Below are positions 1 to 8,570 of a DNA stretch of 64,000 nucleotides, piece after piece; the stretch's first letter is position 1; each line of letters starts with the position of its first letter. Source of the stretch: Lentimicrobium saccharophilum (GTDB lineage Bacteria; Bacteroidota; Bacteroidia; Bacteroidales; Lentimicrobiaceae); contig NZ_DF968182.1 of NCBI RefSeq assembly GCF_001192835.1, positions 124,001-188,000 of the forward strand. The letters run 5' to 3'. A model generated the notes under the pieces. The model saw nothing but the letters and a program-made list of their open reading frames with translations, was not told the DNA's origin and made no database searches. The position numbers and the translations under genes are program-made.

Positions 1-168
1 ATCAAGAAATGCCAGTTCAACAGGGTGCGTTTCAAGATATTCAAGCGCTGTAAGGGGACTTTCAAAGCTTCCTGTAAGCTCAAGGAACGGTGTTTTGCTG
101 ATATAGTCCGTGATCAGCTTCAGGGCCAGCGGCTCATCGTCGATGGCAATGGTTTTTAACCTGTTCAT
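1..168 (-). CDS. LytTR-type response regulator, N-terminal fragment (receiver domain, cut by window edge)
   Basis: The reverse strand from 168 reads MNRLKTIAIDDEPLALKLI and continues open to base 1, ending in VELAFLD. This is the start of a CheY-like receiver domain: the DDEP acidic pair sits at residues 10-11 and the LD at the window edge should hold the phospho-acceptor Asp. Its ATG begins 3 bp after the stop of the LytS-type kinase, so the two form a translationally close sensor/regulator pair. LytS kinases are normally paired with LytTR DNA-binding regulators, so a LytTR output domain is expected upstream of base 1 but cannot be seen here. Confidence 0.85.
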   Translation of the reverse strand, partial: MNRLKTIAIDDEPLALKLITDYISKTPFLELTGSFESPLTALEYLETHPVELAFLD

Positions 169-171
169 GAC

Positions 172-1248
172 TTATTTCAGATTGATGATAAGTTGAACAT
201 TGTATGATTCATTGTCTTCTGAGATTTTCAGCGTGTGCCGGCCGGGATAGAGCAGGTTCAAACGTTTCCGGATATTTTCCAGTCCGATGCCCGGACCTGA
301 AACGCTGTTGGTGCCTTTTTCGGGTGAGCGGCTGTTGGTGCACGAAAATTCAATCCGGGTTTCCGTCGATTTCAGGCTGATGTCAATAAATGAAGGAGAT
401 TTATAACTGATTCCATGTTTGAAGGCATTCTCGATAAAAGCGATAAAGATCATGGGCGGAATGGTGAGCTGTTCCGAATGTGGCCTGAAATCTACCGAAA
501 CTTTCACTTTATCGCTCAGCCGCAGGCGCATCAGGTCGATATAGTTGTTCATAAAGGCCAGTTCCTGCTCCAGTGTAATATTGCCGGTTTCCGATTCATA
601 CAGCACATACCGCATCATTTTAGAGAGCTTCAGGACGGCGTTGGAAGCGTCCCTGCTGCCCGATTCGGTAAGGGAATAGATGTTGTTCAGGGTATTGAAA
701 AAAAAATGCGGGCTAATCTGGTTTTTCAGCATACTCAGTTCCGAGGAAAGTTTTTCCTTTTCCAGGTCCCGGTGTTCCTTCTCCTTTAAGTTATAGGCTT
801 CCGTAAGTCTCAATCCCATGGCCAGGCCTGTGATAAGCATGGAAATAAATGCTGTGTTCATCATGTGCATAGCCGGCGGTGGCCCGTGGAAGTCAAATCC
901 TTCAATGGCCAGGCGGTCGCGCAGCATATCCATGCGTTGCCGGAGGAGGTCATCGGGGAAGAGCCAGTGCCCAAGGTTGTCGGTAAGCATAACCGAAAGG
1001 ACAATTGCCAGCGCTGCATAGAGAAAGAATTCAAGTTTTCTCCCTTTCAGATAATAAGAAGGTACCAGCCAGAGATAAGAGATGTAGAACAGCACTCCGC
1101 CAATGGCCACACGCACATAATACCTGCCTTCGAAAAATCCGGGTTGCTCCAGATTGCCCGATATCATAAACCAGGGAAGCAGCAATACCACTGCCCAGAA
1201 GGCGAGATGAATAAAAAAGGTCAGTTTATCGCCTTTCATAGTTTGCAT
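172..1248 (-). CDS. LytS/YehU-type sensor histidine kinase
   Basis: 358-residue membrane sensor kinase. The first ~150 residues hold about four hydrophobic segments (around residues 10-28, 45-65, 72-92 and 130-150), followed by a charged linker (KEKEHRDLEKEK) and the His_kinase domain typical of LytS/YehU proteins with the phospho-acceptor motif QISPHFFFNTLNNIYSL near residue 178 and a C-terminal ATPase region (N-box IENAFKHGI near 270; GIGLENIRKRL near 322). It would autophosphorylate on the PHF histidine and pass the phosphate to the regulator encoded 3 bp downstream. It lies 41 bp after the MacB-like permease on the same strand, so it is probably the last-but-one gene of the export operon and may sense the same envelope cue or exported compound. 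A second ATG three codons in (1239) is an equally possible start. Confidence 0.93.
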   Translation of the reverse strand: MQTMKGDKLTFFIHLAFWAVVLLLPWFMISGNLEQPGFFEGRYYVRVAIGGVLFYISYLWLVPSYYLKGRKLEFFLYAALAIVLSVMLTDNLGHWLFPDDLLRQRMDMLRDRLAIEGFDFHGPPPAMHMMNTAFISMLITGLAMGLRLTEAYNLKEKEHRDLEKEKLSSELSMLKNQISPHFFFNTLNNIYSLTESGSRDASNAVLKLSKMMRYVLYESETGNITLEQELAFMNNYIDLMRLRLSDKVKVSVDFRPHSEQLTIPPMIFIAFIENAFKHGISYKSPSFIDISLKSTETRIEFSCTNSRSPEKGTNSVSGPGIGLENIRKRLNLLYPGRHTLKISEDNESYNVQLIINLK

Positions 1249-1289
1249 TTGACTTCAAATTTAAGGTTTTTTACATACTGTCAGTTCGT

Positions 1290-2519
1290 TTATTCAAACC
1301 TGAGCGCATCGATGGGATTCAGGTTTGATGCCTTTCTGGCAGGGTACCAGCCAAAGAATATGCCGATGGCGGTGCATACCAGAAACGACATGATCACGGC
1401 AACAGGCATTACCGAAACAGGCCATCCCATGATATTCCCGATCACCGAGGATGCGGTAATACCCAGCACAATACCGAAAATACCTCCGATTACACTCAGG
1501 AAGGTGCTTTCGATCAGGAACTGCATCAATATGTCGAGGCCCCTGCCGCCGATACTCATTCTCAGCCCGATTTCACGGGTTCTTTCGGTGACGGAAACGT
1601 ACATGATATTCATGATGCCGATACCGCCGACAAGCAACGAAATGGCTGCTATGGCCCCGAGCAGGGTAGTAAGGATGTCGCTGATGGAGGTGAAGGTACT
1701 TACCAGTTCGGCCTGGGTCCTGATCTGAAAGTCATCGTCATCGCCATCCTGCAGTTTATGTGAATTCCGCAGTGCGGCCGTAATTTCGCTGACGGCCTGC
1801 GTGGTAGCTTCCTCACTGATGGCCGAGGTTTGTATGGAATTGATGTGGGTGATGGCCAGGATGCGCTTCTGCACGGTGGTATAGGGTGCGATCAGCAGGT
1901 CGTCCTGATCCATTCCGAAAGTGTTTTCGCCTTTCTCCGATAACAGTCCGATGATGGTAAACGGGATTCCCCGGAAACGTATGGATTGTCCGACCGGGTC
2001 AACATCTTCTCCAAACAGGTTATCAACCACGGTTTGGCCGATCAGGCAGACTTTTGCCGAGCTATGGACCTCCTGCTCCGTAAAATTCCTCCCGGATGCC
2101 AACGAAAGTTTTTTTATGTCTATATAACCAACTCCTCCGCCATAAACGGAAGTGGGCCAGTTTTTCCCCACCGCCACCGCTTGTCCTGAGCCCCTTACCT
2201 CAGGAGAGACCACGAGTACCGAAGGACAGTTGGCTTCGATGGCCCGGACATCCTTAATACTAAGGGCTTTGGAAGCTGAATTGCCTTGTTGTACCCCACC
2301 CATCGATTGTGTGGCCGGCATGATCATCACCAGGTTTGATCCCATGCTGCTGATCTGCTGCTGAATACTTTGCTTGGAGCCTTCACCGATGGCGAGCATG
2401 GCGATTACCGAAGCAACGCCGATGATGATGCCAAGCATGGTGAGAAAGGCCCTGAATTTATTGCGCATCAGGGCGTTGAGGGCTATTTTTGACAGGTTTG
2501 TAATGTTCATCGTATTCAA
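1290..2519 (-). CDS. MacB-like ABC transporter permease (FtsX family)
   Basis: 409-residue permease of the type VII (MacB/LolC/FtsX) ABC family. The N-terminal helix (residues ~20-42, FRAFLTMLGIIIGVASVIAM) is followed by a periplasmic MacB_PCD core of about 230 residues and then an FtsX domain with three C-terminal membrane helices. The motif TEIGLRM-like (TERTREIGLRMSIGGR) just after the core is the coupling-helix region that contacts the ATPase. Together with the ATPase, adaptor and TolC genes upstream on the same strand it forms a complete MacAB-TolC-like pump that extrudes a substrate (antibiotic, peptide, lipid or siderophore; not decidable from sequence) from the periplasm across the outer membrane. 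A gap of 95 bp separates it from the ATPase gene. Confidence 0.95.
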   Translation of the reverse strand: MNTMNITNLSKIALNALMRNKFRAFLTMLGIIIGVASVIAMLAIGEGSKQSIQQQISSMGSNLVMIMPATQSMGGVQQGNSASKALSIKDVRAIEANCPSVLVVSPEVRGSGQAVAVGKNWPTSVYGGGVGYIDIKKLSLASGRNFTEQEVHSSAKVCLIGQTVVDNLFGEDVDPVGQSIRFRGIPFTIIGLLSEKGENTFGMDQDDLLIAPYTTVQKRILAITHINSIQTSAISEEATTQAVSEITAALRNSHKLQDGDDDDFQIRTQAELVSTFTSISDILTTLLGAIAAISLLVGGIGIMNIMYVSVTERTREIGLRMSIGGRGLDILMQFLIESTFLSVIGGIFGIVLGITASSVIGNIMGWPVSVMPVAVIMSFLVCTAIGIFFGWYPARKASNLNPIDALRFE

Positions 2520-2614
2520 TAATAATCAAAAAATAGTGGTTTAATTCCCGAACCGTTAAAGGAACCGGTGGTCTGGTGCGGGTTCAGGATCAAAATCCGG
2601 CGGCAGCGATCAGC

Positions 2615-3367
2615 TCAGTCATTTTCCGGCGGCAATGCTTTCAGCATTTCCATGGCTGAATTGCGTTTGAGTAACGGGTTCTGTTTCACGATGTTTCCAT
2701 CCCTGAACACCACGTTTCTTCCCATAAATTCCGCAATTTCAGGTTCATGGGTTACGAAAACGATGGTTTTACCTTTTTCATTCAATTCCTGAAAGAGGGC
2801 CATGATTTCATAGGAAGTGCGCGTATCAAGGTTTCCGGTGGCTTCATCGGCAAGGATGAGCACCGGGTCGTTCACCAGGGAGCGTGCAATGGCAACCCTT
2901 TGCTGCTGACCTCCGCTGAGTTGATTGGGCATATGATGCATCCTGTCAGCCAGCCCGACGGCCCCGAGTGCGGCCTCGGCTCTTTCGCGGCGCTCGCGCG
3001 CCCTGATAGCGTGGTTATAGAAAAGTGGCAGTTCCACATTCTCGAGGGCTGAAGTTCTGGGTAACAGGTTATAGGATTGAAATACAAATCCGAGTTTAAG
3101 ATTGCGCAGCCTGGCAAGTTCATTTTTGCTCAGACCGCTTACATCGGTGCCATCAAGAAGATAAGTCCCTTCCGAGGGCTGGTCGAGGCAGCCAAGAATA
3201 TTGAGCATGGTTGACTTTCCGCTTCCGCTGGCCCCCATAATGGCGACAAATTCTCCCTCCTCAATGGAGAGATCTATGCCCCGCAGGGCTTGTACAATTA
3301 CTTCACCAACCCGGAAGTATTTTTTAAGCCCTGTAACGGAAATAATTGTTTTTTTGTGCGCTTTCAT
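2615..3367 (-). CDS. MacB/LolD-like ABC transporter ATP-binding protein
   Basis: 250-residue soluble ATPase with all canonical motifs: Walker [10 protein letters not shown] at about residues 45-53, Q-loop in [14 protein letters not shown] signature [15 protein letters not shown], Walker B LILADEAT and the switch His in VTHEPE. The Q-rich signature and the [11 protein letters not shown] context are typical of the LolD/MacB ATPase group that powers mechanotransmission by FtsX-type permeases. It is encoded separately from the permease, unlike E. coli MacB where both are fused. It starts 9 bp after the stop of the adaptor gene, indicating cotranscription. Confidence 0.95.
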   Translation of the reverse strand: MKAHKKTIISVTGLKKYFRVGEVIVQALRGIDLSIEEGEFVAIMGASGSGKSTMLNILGCLDQPSEGTYLLDGTDVSGLSKNELARLRNLKLGFVFQSYNLLPRTSALENVELPLFYNHAIRARERRERAEAALGAVGLADRMHHMPNQLSGGQQQRVAIARSLVNDPVLILADEATGNLDTRTSYEIMALFQELNEKGKTIVFVTHEPEIAEFMGRNVVFRDGNIVKQNPLLKRNSAMEMLKALPPEND

Positions 3368-3376
3368 GACTCCTGC

Positions 3377-4576
3377 TTATTGTGGTGGTGGTTGCGGCGG
3401 GTTGTTCTTGTTCGCGGATCCAGGTCGTTTGGGAACAAAGGGGCTGGATGCGGTTTTTTCGTTTTTCTGTGACTTCTCCGCGGTTTTGGCGGAAAGAATC
3501 ACTTCTTCTCCCTCCTTCAGGCCGGAGATGATTTCCGTAATGCTGCCGTCGCTCAGGCCCGTTTTTACACTTCGCGGCAGCATTCTGCCCCCTTCGTAAA
3601 CCCATACCATTTCACCCCTCTCGGGCCTTCTGGTCATCATGGTTTTGCCGGATGTATTCTCAGATTCCGGTTTAAATTTCAATGCTTTCGAAGGTATTAT
3701 GAGCACAGTGTCCGCTTCGGAAAGAAAAATATTTACGCTTGCAGTCATGCCCGGCATCAGTTTTTTTTCCGGATTGGGCGCATTGATGATTACGGTGTAG
3801 GTAACCACATTGGAGGTAACTACCGGTTTCAGACGGATTTCGGTCACCGTTCCTTCGAATTCCTCACTTGGGAAGGCATCCACCGTAAATTCAACCCTTT
3901 GTCCTTCGCGTACCTGGCCAATATCGGCTTCATCAACACTTGCCTGCACTTCCATACGGGTGAGGTCGTTGGCTATCGTAAACAGCGTTGGGGTATTGAA
4001 ACTTGCTGCCACTGTTTGTCCTTCGTCCACTGCGCGGTTCAGCACTACTCCGTCGATGGGAGAATAGATGGAAGCATAGGCAAGGTTCACCTGGTTGCGT
4101 TGCAGCGAGGCTTTGGCACTTGCCACACCGGCCAGAGATCTTTTATAGCTGTATTCCGCCTGGTCAAAATCAGCCTGAGCAATCAGGTTTTTATCGTAAA
4201 GACTCTTCATCCGCTGGTAGTTGCCGTTCTGGTAGCTCAGGTCGGCTTCGGCATCCATCAGGGTCGCTTCGCTCTGGTCGAGGGTGGCACGCAGCATGGT
4301 TTCATCGAGCTTCGCCAGTAACTGACCTTTCTTTACCACTGAATTGAAATCAGCATAAAGGCGCTCTATCACGCCTGAAACCTGGGTGCCTACTTCAACG
4401 GTGGTGATGGCCTCGAGGGTGCCGGTAGCAGTGACGGTAATGCTGACATTGCCTTTTTCTACCCCGGCCGTATCAATAGATAAGGCCGCTTTCCCGCCTT
4501 TGCAGGAGTGGACGATGCCTGCACCGGCAGCCAGTGCCAGCAGGGATATCAGGATCAATCTTGTTTTACGTTTCAT
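3377..4576 (-). CDS. HlyD/MacA-type periplasmic adaptor (membrane fusion protein)
   Basis: 399-residue adaptor joining the ABC permease to TolC. Residues 1-25 form an export signal ending in IVHSC, which could be a lipobox (Cys25), so the protein is probably anchored at the inner membrane as a lipoprotein. It then shows a lipoyl-like half motif (VEVGTQVSGVIERL), a long alpha-helical hairpin (about residues 90-175), the second lipoyl half (IYSPIDGVVLNRAVDEGQTV) and beta-barrel/MP domains (VEFTVDAFPSEEFEGTVTEI). The last ~40 residues are a Lys/Pro/Gln-rich tail ending in PPQPPPQ, which is likely disordered. Its neighbours are TolC 53 bp upstream and the ATPase 9 bp downstream. Confidence 0.95.
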   Translation of the reverse strand: MKRKTRLILISLLALAAGAGIVHSCKGGKAALSIDTAGVEKGNVSITVTATGTLEAITTVEVGTQVSGVIERLYADFNSVVKKGQLLAKLDETMLRATLDQSEATLMDAEADLSYQNGNYQRMKSLYDKNLIAQADFDQAEYSYKRSLAGVASAKASLQRNQVNLAYASIYSPIDGVVLNRAVDEGQTVAASFNTPTLFTIANDLTRMEVQASVDEADIGQVREGQRVEFTVDAFPSEEFEGTVTEIRLKPVVTSNVVTYTVIINAPNPEKKLMPGMTASVNIFLSEADTVLIIPSKALKFKPESENTSGKTMMTRRPERGEMVWVYEGGRMLPRSVKTGLSDGSITEIISGLKEGEEVILSAKTAEKSQKNEKTASSPFVPKRPGSANKNNPPQPPPQ

Positions 4577-4629
4577 TGAACTTATTATTAACTTTTTATT
4601 ATTTCAAATCATTGGATTACGGTTGTTTT

Positions 4630-5964
4630 TTACAAAGTCAGCGGTTTCCCCTGGTAAAACTCCAGCTCCTTGTAGCTGAAAATCAGGTTATACCTTGACT
4701 GCAGCAGTTTGCTTTCTGCATTGATCAGGTTGGTCTTTTCGAAGAGGTAATCCACAGGGCTGATAATCCCCTGATTGAATCTTTCCGTGGCTACTTCATA
4801 AGAGGCTGTCATTGCCCTGTGCTGTTCCTCTGAAGCCTGAAATTCCTTTTCGGCGGCAACCACTGTAGCCCAGGCGGTTTCGATGTTCTTGCGCAATTGG
4901 TTCAGGGTAGACTGTTCGTTGATCTCCGCAGACCGGGCGCTGATCCGGGCCAGGGAAATCTGCGATTTTACCTGTTTCTGCTGAAAAATGGGCATGGAAA
5001 GCGTAAGGCCGGCCACAGGGGAGAAGTTATGGTCAAGCTGTGAGGCGAACTTCAGCCCTTCAGCCAAACTGCTGTAACTGGTACTCAGGCCTGCACTCAG
5101 ACTGAGGGTGGGCAGCATGGCGCCTCTGGCTAAATCCGTTTCGTAGCCGGCCATCTTTTTCTGCAGGGAAGCGCTTTTAACCTCAGGTCTGATTTCCAGG
5201 GCTTTTTCGTAAATCAACCCAGCATCGTCCGTGATCGGTCGCAATCCGGCACCTGACAGATCGGGCGTTGCAATGGCAAATGTATCATGAACAGGGATTT
5301 CAAGCAGTTGCATCAGGCTGATCCTGCTCAGCAGCAACTGCTTTTCTGCATTGGCCAGGGTAAGTTTCTCTGCCGATTCCTGTGCCTTTACCTGCAGGTA
5401 GTCCGCCATGGATATAATACGCAGGTTAAGCCGTTCACCGGCCAGCTCCAGTTGCCTGCCCGTGGAAGTGAGCTGATTTCTGCTGTTGTTTACCAGTTCT
5501 CCGGCATATAACACCTGTAGGTAATTGTCGAGCACCTGAAGCGCAATGTCTTGTCGAATGCTTTCAGCGTCAAGTAAGGCGCGCTGATAGTCAAGAGAAG
5601 CCTGTTTGACGGAATTTTGCTTCCTGAAACCGCTAAACAGTGTCAGGCCCGAATTCAGGGAAGCCGTACTTCCGTTACTCCCTTCAAATTCATAGCCGCC
5701 CGTTACATTTTGTTTGTCGGACCACGCGAAATTTTGCCTTACGGATGCATCCAGCGTGGGAAAGCGCGAAGCCGCTGCCTGCTCCCGGTTCACCTGACTG
5801 ATTTCCAAAGAAAGGCCGGCCTGACGCACCTGCAGGTTGTATTCCAGCGCCCTTGAGATGCATTCGTCCAAGGTCCATACTTTATTCTGGGCAGGCAGGT
5901 CAGAACCCGTTAATATCAAGAAAAATGCAGGGATTAATAATCTAATTTTCATTGGTTTATTCAT
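4630..5964 (-). CDS. TolC-family outer membrane efflux protein
   Basis: 444-residue outer-membrane channel protein. A signal peptide covers residues 1-25 (hydrophobic IRLLIPAFFLILTG, cleavage around LPAQ-NK), then WTLDECISRALEYNLQVRQAGL, the opening helix typical of OEP repeats. Two OEP halves follow, with long heptad-like coiled regions and the conserved GISPVDYLFEKTNLINAESKL-type stretch near the C-terminus. It is the first gene of the minus-strand operon TolC-adaptor-ATPase-permease-kinase-regulator and supplies the outer-membrane exit duct. A second ATG at codon 5 (5952) is a possible start; the first fits the signal peptide equally well. Confidence 0.95.
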   Translation of the reverse strand: MNKPMKIRLLIPAFFLILTGSDLPAQNKVWTLDECISRALEYNLQVRQAGLSLEISQVNREQAAASRFPTLDASVRQNFAWSDKQNVTGGYEFEGSNGSTASLNSGLTLFSGFRKQNSVKQASLDYQRALLDAESIRQDIALQVLDNYLQVLYAGELVNNSRNQLTSTGRQLELAGERLNLRIISMADYLQVKAQESAEKLTLANAEKQLLLSRISLMQLLEIPVHDTFAIATPDLSGAGLRPITDDAGLIYEKALEIRPEVKSASLQKKMAGYETDLARGAMLPTLSLSAGLSTSYSSLAEGLKFASQLDHNFSPVAGLTLSMPIFQQKQVKSQISLARISARSAEINEQSTLNQLRKNIETAWATVVAAEKEFQASEEQHRAMTASYEVATERFNQGIISPVDYLFEKTNLINAESKLLQSRYNLIFSYKELEFYQGKPLTL

Positions 5965-6081
5965 TGATGTTGCAAAACTATAGTCACAAGCCGGAGCCGG
6001 AAAATCCTTTAGACCAAAGACGGTTTTTTGCCGACCAATCCGGAGGAGAAGCGGTTTTGGAGAGGAAAAGTGTGGTTAAAA

Positions 6082-6141
6082 AATTTCTAAAATTTAATTT
6101 TTAATTTCTAAACAGTTTGATCTTTAGGTATATAAACGATA
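6082..6141 (+). repeat. Direct repeat, copy 1 of 2 (60 bp)
   Basis: An AT-rich segment beginning AATTTCTAAAATTTAA is repeated at 6249 with the first 47 bases identical and the next 13 nearly so. The start-to-start distance is 167 bp. Both copies are followed by the same type of AC-rich filler, so the duplicated unit may be the whole 167 bp in a decayed form. Confidence 0.85.
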
Positions 6142-6248
6142 TTTCACATAGGAATCATTTGGTTTTTCATTTACCCATTACCACATTTGCATATCGGCAC
6201 TTTGCGAAGCACCTGAACATCAGAATACCTGAACACCTGGCCTTCCGG

Positions 6249-6308
6249 AATTTCTAAAATTTAATTTTTAATTTCTAAACAGTTTGATCTTTAGGAATAT
6301 AAGTGATA
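6249..6308 (+). repeat. Direct repeat, copy 2 of 2 (60 bp)
   Basis: Second copy of the AT-rich repeat at 6082. It ends 142 bp before the promoter of the downstream barrel gene. Confidence 0.85.
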
Positions 6309-6449
6309 ATTCGTATTGAAATTCCCGGATACCATTTCCACGACATGTCCCGCAACAGTCGGGATTCTCACATTTCCACATTGCCAAGCACCTGAGCACC
6401 TGTACACTAAACAACATCAGTTATTAATTTTCATTTATTCCTCATATAA

Positions 6450-6480
6450 TTGCAATAAGAATATAATAGTAGTATATTTG
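6450..6480 (+). promoter_or_regulatory. Bacteroidetes-type promoter for the barrel gene
   Basis: TTG at 6450-6452, then 20 bases, then TATATTTG at 6473-6480, matching the Bacteroidetes sigma-ABfr pattern (-33 TTTG, -7 TAnnTTTG). This leaves an untranslated leader of about 170 bases before the ATG at 6659. Confidence 0.7.
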
Positions 6481-6658
6481 CATCAAAGAGCTTTGACAGA
6501 GAGTTATTTTCATTTGAAAACAGCCGGGAGAAACCATGCATTCCTCTCAGGGCCCGGCGCTGAATTATCGTGGAGAACCACATATCCTCTAACGCGTTGA
6601 TCATGGATTCCGGGAAACCGGATCAGATATACCGTTATTCATTTTAAGCACAAACATT

Positions 6659-7318
6659 ATGAAAAAGTGTATCATCATCGTGTTAATTATTATAGCCGGA
6701 TTTTGCACCATTCAGTCACAGGCGCAGTCTTTTATCCTGAAAGCAGGGATGAGCCTTCCGGATTTCTATGTTAACGAAGGTGAAGATGTGGAGATGACCG
6801 CAGATTATATGATGCGGACCGGATTTCATGCCGGCCTGTCCGCGGACTTTACACTGAATAAAGTGCTGTCTTTTGAACCGGGAATTATGTTCAGTTCAAA
6901 AGGGGCAAAGTCGTCAGACAACGATGCGGGCTATCGCCGCGATGTTGTCGTTGCGCTCTACTACCTGGACATTCCCCTCTTATTGAGAGCAGGCAAAGCA
7001 ATAAGCGATGGTATTCATATTTATGCTGCTGCCGGGCCTTATGCCGGTGTGGGGCTTTCCGGCAAATCCAAAATTACCTCTGAGTTCAGCGGCGTTGAGG
7101 AGTACAATGAAGTGGATGTTGAATGGGGCGATGCGGAAGAAGAAATTAAAAGGCTTGAATTTGGTGCCACTTTTGGCGCCGGTCTTGAAATCGGATCTTT
7201 CTTTATAGGAGCAGGTTATGATCTGGGGATTACAGATATCTCCAATATCCCCGGGGATCATGATGATTTTGATTTTAAAAACAGGGTGCTGCGGATCACG
7301 GCTGGTTACCGTTTCTGA
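6659..7318 (+). CDS. Outer membrane beta-barrel protein (PorT-like family), paralogue 1
   Basis: 219-residue secreted protein with a signal peptide (residues 1-22, ending IQSQAQS) and then an 8-strand-like barrel pattern: SFILKAGMSLPDF, GFHAGLSADFTL, LSFEPGIMFSSKGAK, LYYLDIPLLLRAG, HIYAAAGPYAGVGLSG, GATFGAGLEIGSFFIGAGYDLGI, and a C-terminal strand RVLRITAGYRF that ends in Phe, as outer-membrane barrels do. This matches the outer-membrane beta-barrel family common in Bacteroidetes (often named PorT-like). An acidic extracellular-type loop lies at about 150-175 (EEYNEVDVEWGDAEEE). The paralogue at 15785 has the same layout and length. The substrate or role is unknown; such small barrels often serve in adhesion or envelope structure. 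Confidence 0.88.
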   Translation: MKKCIIIVLIIIAGFCTIQSQAQSFILKAGMSLPDFYVNEGEDVEMTADYMMRTGFHAGLSADFTLNKVLSFEPGIMFSSKGAKSSDNDAGYRRDVVVALYYLDIPLLLRAGKAISDGIHIYAAAGPYAGVGLSGKSKITSEFSGVEEYNEVDVEWGDAEEEIKRLEFGATFGAGLEIGSFFIGAGYDLGITDISNIPGDHDDFDFKNRVLRITAGYRF

Positions 7319-7489
7319 AAAAACTGTCTGCTTTCCCTGCTGAAACAGGATTTCCGTTATCCAGAAAATAGTAGTGTCAAATGCCTGATCCGGGTTAACT
7401 TTGCTGCGTAACCCGGCGCATGAAGGATTCAGATCAGTATGTTCTTTCACAGGGGTTCCCTGATATTTTGGTTGAAAAGAGAAAAAAAG

Positions 7490-7891
7490 ATGAAGGTTAT
7501 TTTCAACACGATTGATGATTATATCCTGGGTTTTAAGGGGGATATTCAACTGATCCTGCACAGGGTAAGGGAGACTATCCGTGCGGCGGCGCCTGAGGCT
7601 ACCGAAAAGATCAGTTATGGGATGCCCGCTTTTTACCTGAAGGGAAATCTGGTACATTTTGCCGCGCACACCCACCATCTGGGATTTTATCCGGCACCAT
7701 CGGGACTGGAGGCTTTCCGGAAAGAGATATCACGGTACAAAAATTCAAAAGGCGCGGTACAATTCCCCTTTGATCAACCGGTCCCTTATGAGCTGATTGC
7801 GGAGATTGTAAGGTTCAGGGTTGCGGAAAATCTGGAACTGGCTGCCATCAAAAAGCAACAGCGGCGCAGGCCGGGGAATGAACCAACCTGA
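7490..7891 (+). CDS. DUF1801 (YdhG-like) domain protein
   Basis: 133-residue cytoplasmic protein beginning MKVIFNTIDDYILGF. It carries the DUF1801/YdhG signature: an amphipathic first helix (IDDYILGFKGDIQLILHRVRETI), the ISYGMPAFYLKGNLVHFAAHTHHLGFYPAPSGLEAF core, and KGAVQFPFDQPVPYELIAEIVRFRV near the C-terminus. B. subtilis relatives have been proposed as frataxin-like iron chaperones, but the general role of the family is unproven. An open frame extends 17 codons upstream (ATG 7439), but that extension is Lys/Arg-rich with no family similarity, so the ATG at 7490, behind an A-rich AAAAGAGAAAAAAAG stretch, is preferred. Confidence 0.82.
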   Translation: MKVIFNTIDDYILGFKGDIQLILHRVRETIRAAAPEATEKISYGMPAFYLKGNLVHFAAHTHHLGFYPAPSGLEAFRKEISRYKNSKGAVQFPFDQPVPYELIAEIVRFRVAENLELAAIKKQQRRRPGNEPT

Positions 7892-8039
7892 CAAGTTTTC
7901 TTCCAAGGGATTACAGGCATAACGTATCCCACGCAAAGACCCCGCCACAGCGGATTTCGGATTTCGGATTTTGGATTTTAGATTACCTTCGGTGAGCTCA
8001 CTTCGTTCGGTTGCGAATTGCGAATTTAGAATTGCTGTC

Positions 8040-8124
8040 CCCGAAATTCCTGACTTCTCCACAGGACCTAACCACAACAATCAACGACCTGACCTAACAA
8101 GTCTTCTTTTCGACTTGTTAAATC
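8040..8124 (+). repeat. Hairpin repeat R2, copy 1
   Basis: About 85 bp starting CCGAAATTCCTGACTTC and ending in an inverted repeat GACCTAACAAGTC - TTCTTTTC - GACTTGTTAAATC. The right arm is slightly decayed compared with copies 2 and 4. The U-rich tract after the stem makes it look like a bidirectional terminator, but there is no adjacent gene end. Confidence 0.8.
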
Positions 8125-8570
8125 TTCTTTCTACTTTGATACAAACATCTGTTGGCCGGGTAGTGGTGGTCTCGGCTTCGCTCGACCACCGGTTGAACCT
8201 TTAGTAAGTCGCGCTCCTCCGCAAAGAGGTGGGACTGGCTCCGGCGCGTACCATGGAGTTTACCAGGTGAATCATTGAACCACAATAGGCACATTAGGAC
8301 ACAACTTGTCCCGGCTACTTTGCCGGGAATAGTTGAACTGCATTTCCACGACTTGTCCCGCAACAGGCGGGATTTCCATATTTTCACATTTTTACATCAT
8401 TATATTCCAAAGCAAACATGAACACATGAGCACCTTAACACCCGAACACATCAAGAGCAAGTCGGCGTTCAAAGATTCCTTTCCTCATTGATCCGCTCAG
8501 GCCGCGGGGCCGCGCATATTATTTTGGCCTGGACAAGAATGTCCGCGTAAGCGGGATCAACAATTAAATA

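Larger units (their letters stand above)
5965..6449. other. Intergenic region with degenerate repeats between divergent genes
   Basis: No gene seen. The stretch lies between the divergently read TolC gene and an outer-membrane barrel gene. It holds a direct repeat pair listed separately and AC-rich filler of the kind 'catttccac', 'cacctgaaca', which recurs at 8335-8460, 15425-15530 and 16575-16640. The promoter of the export operon should lie just upstream of 5964, but I could not assign convincing boxes. Confidence 0.6.

Noticed and set aside
415-1728. Plus-strand open frames across the kinase and permease genes
   Set aside because: They are antisense shadows of clear minus-strand genes with full family motifs.
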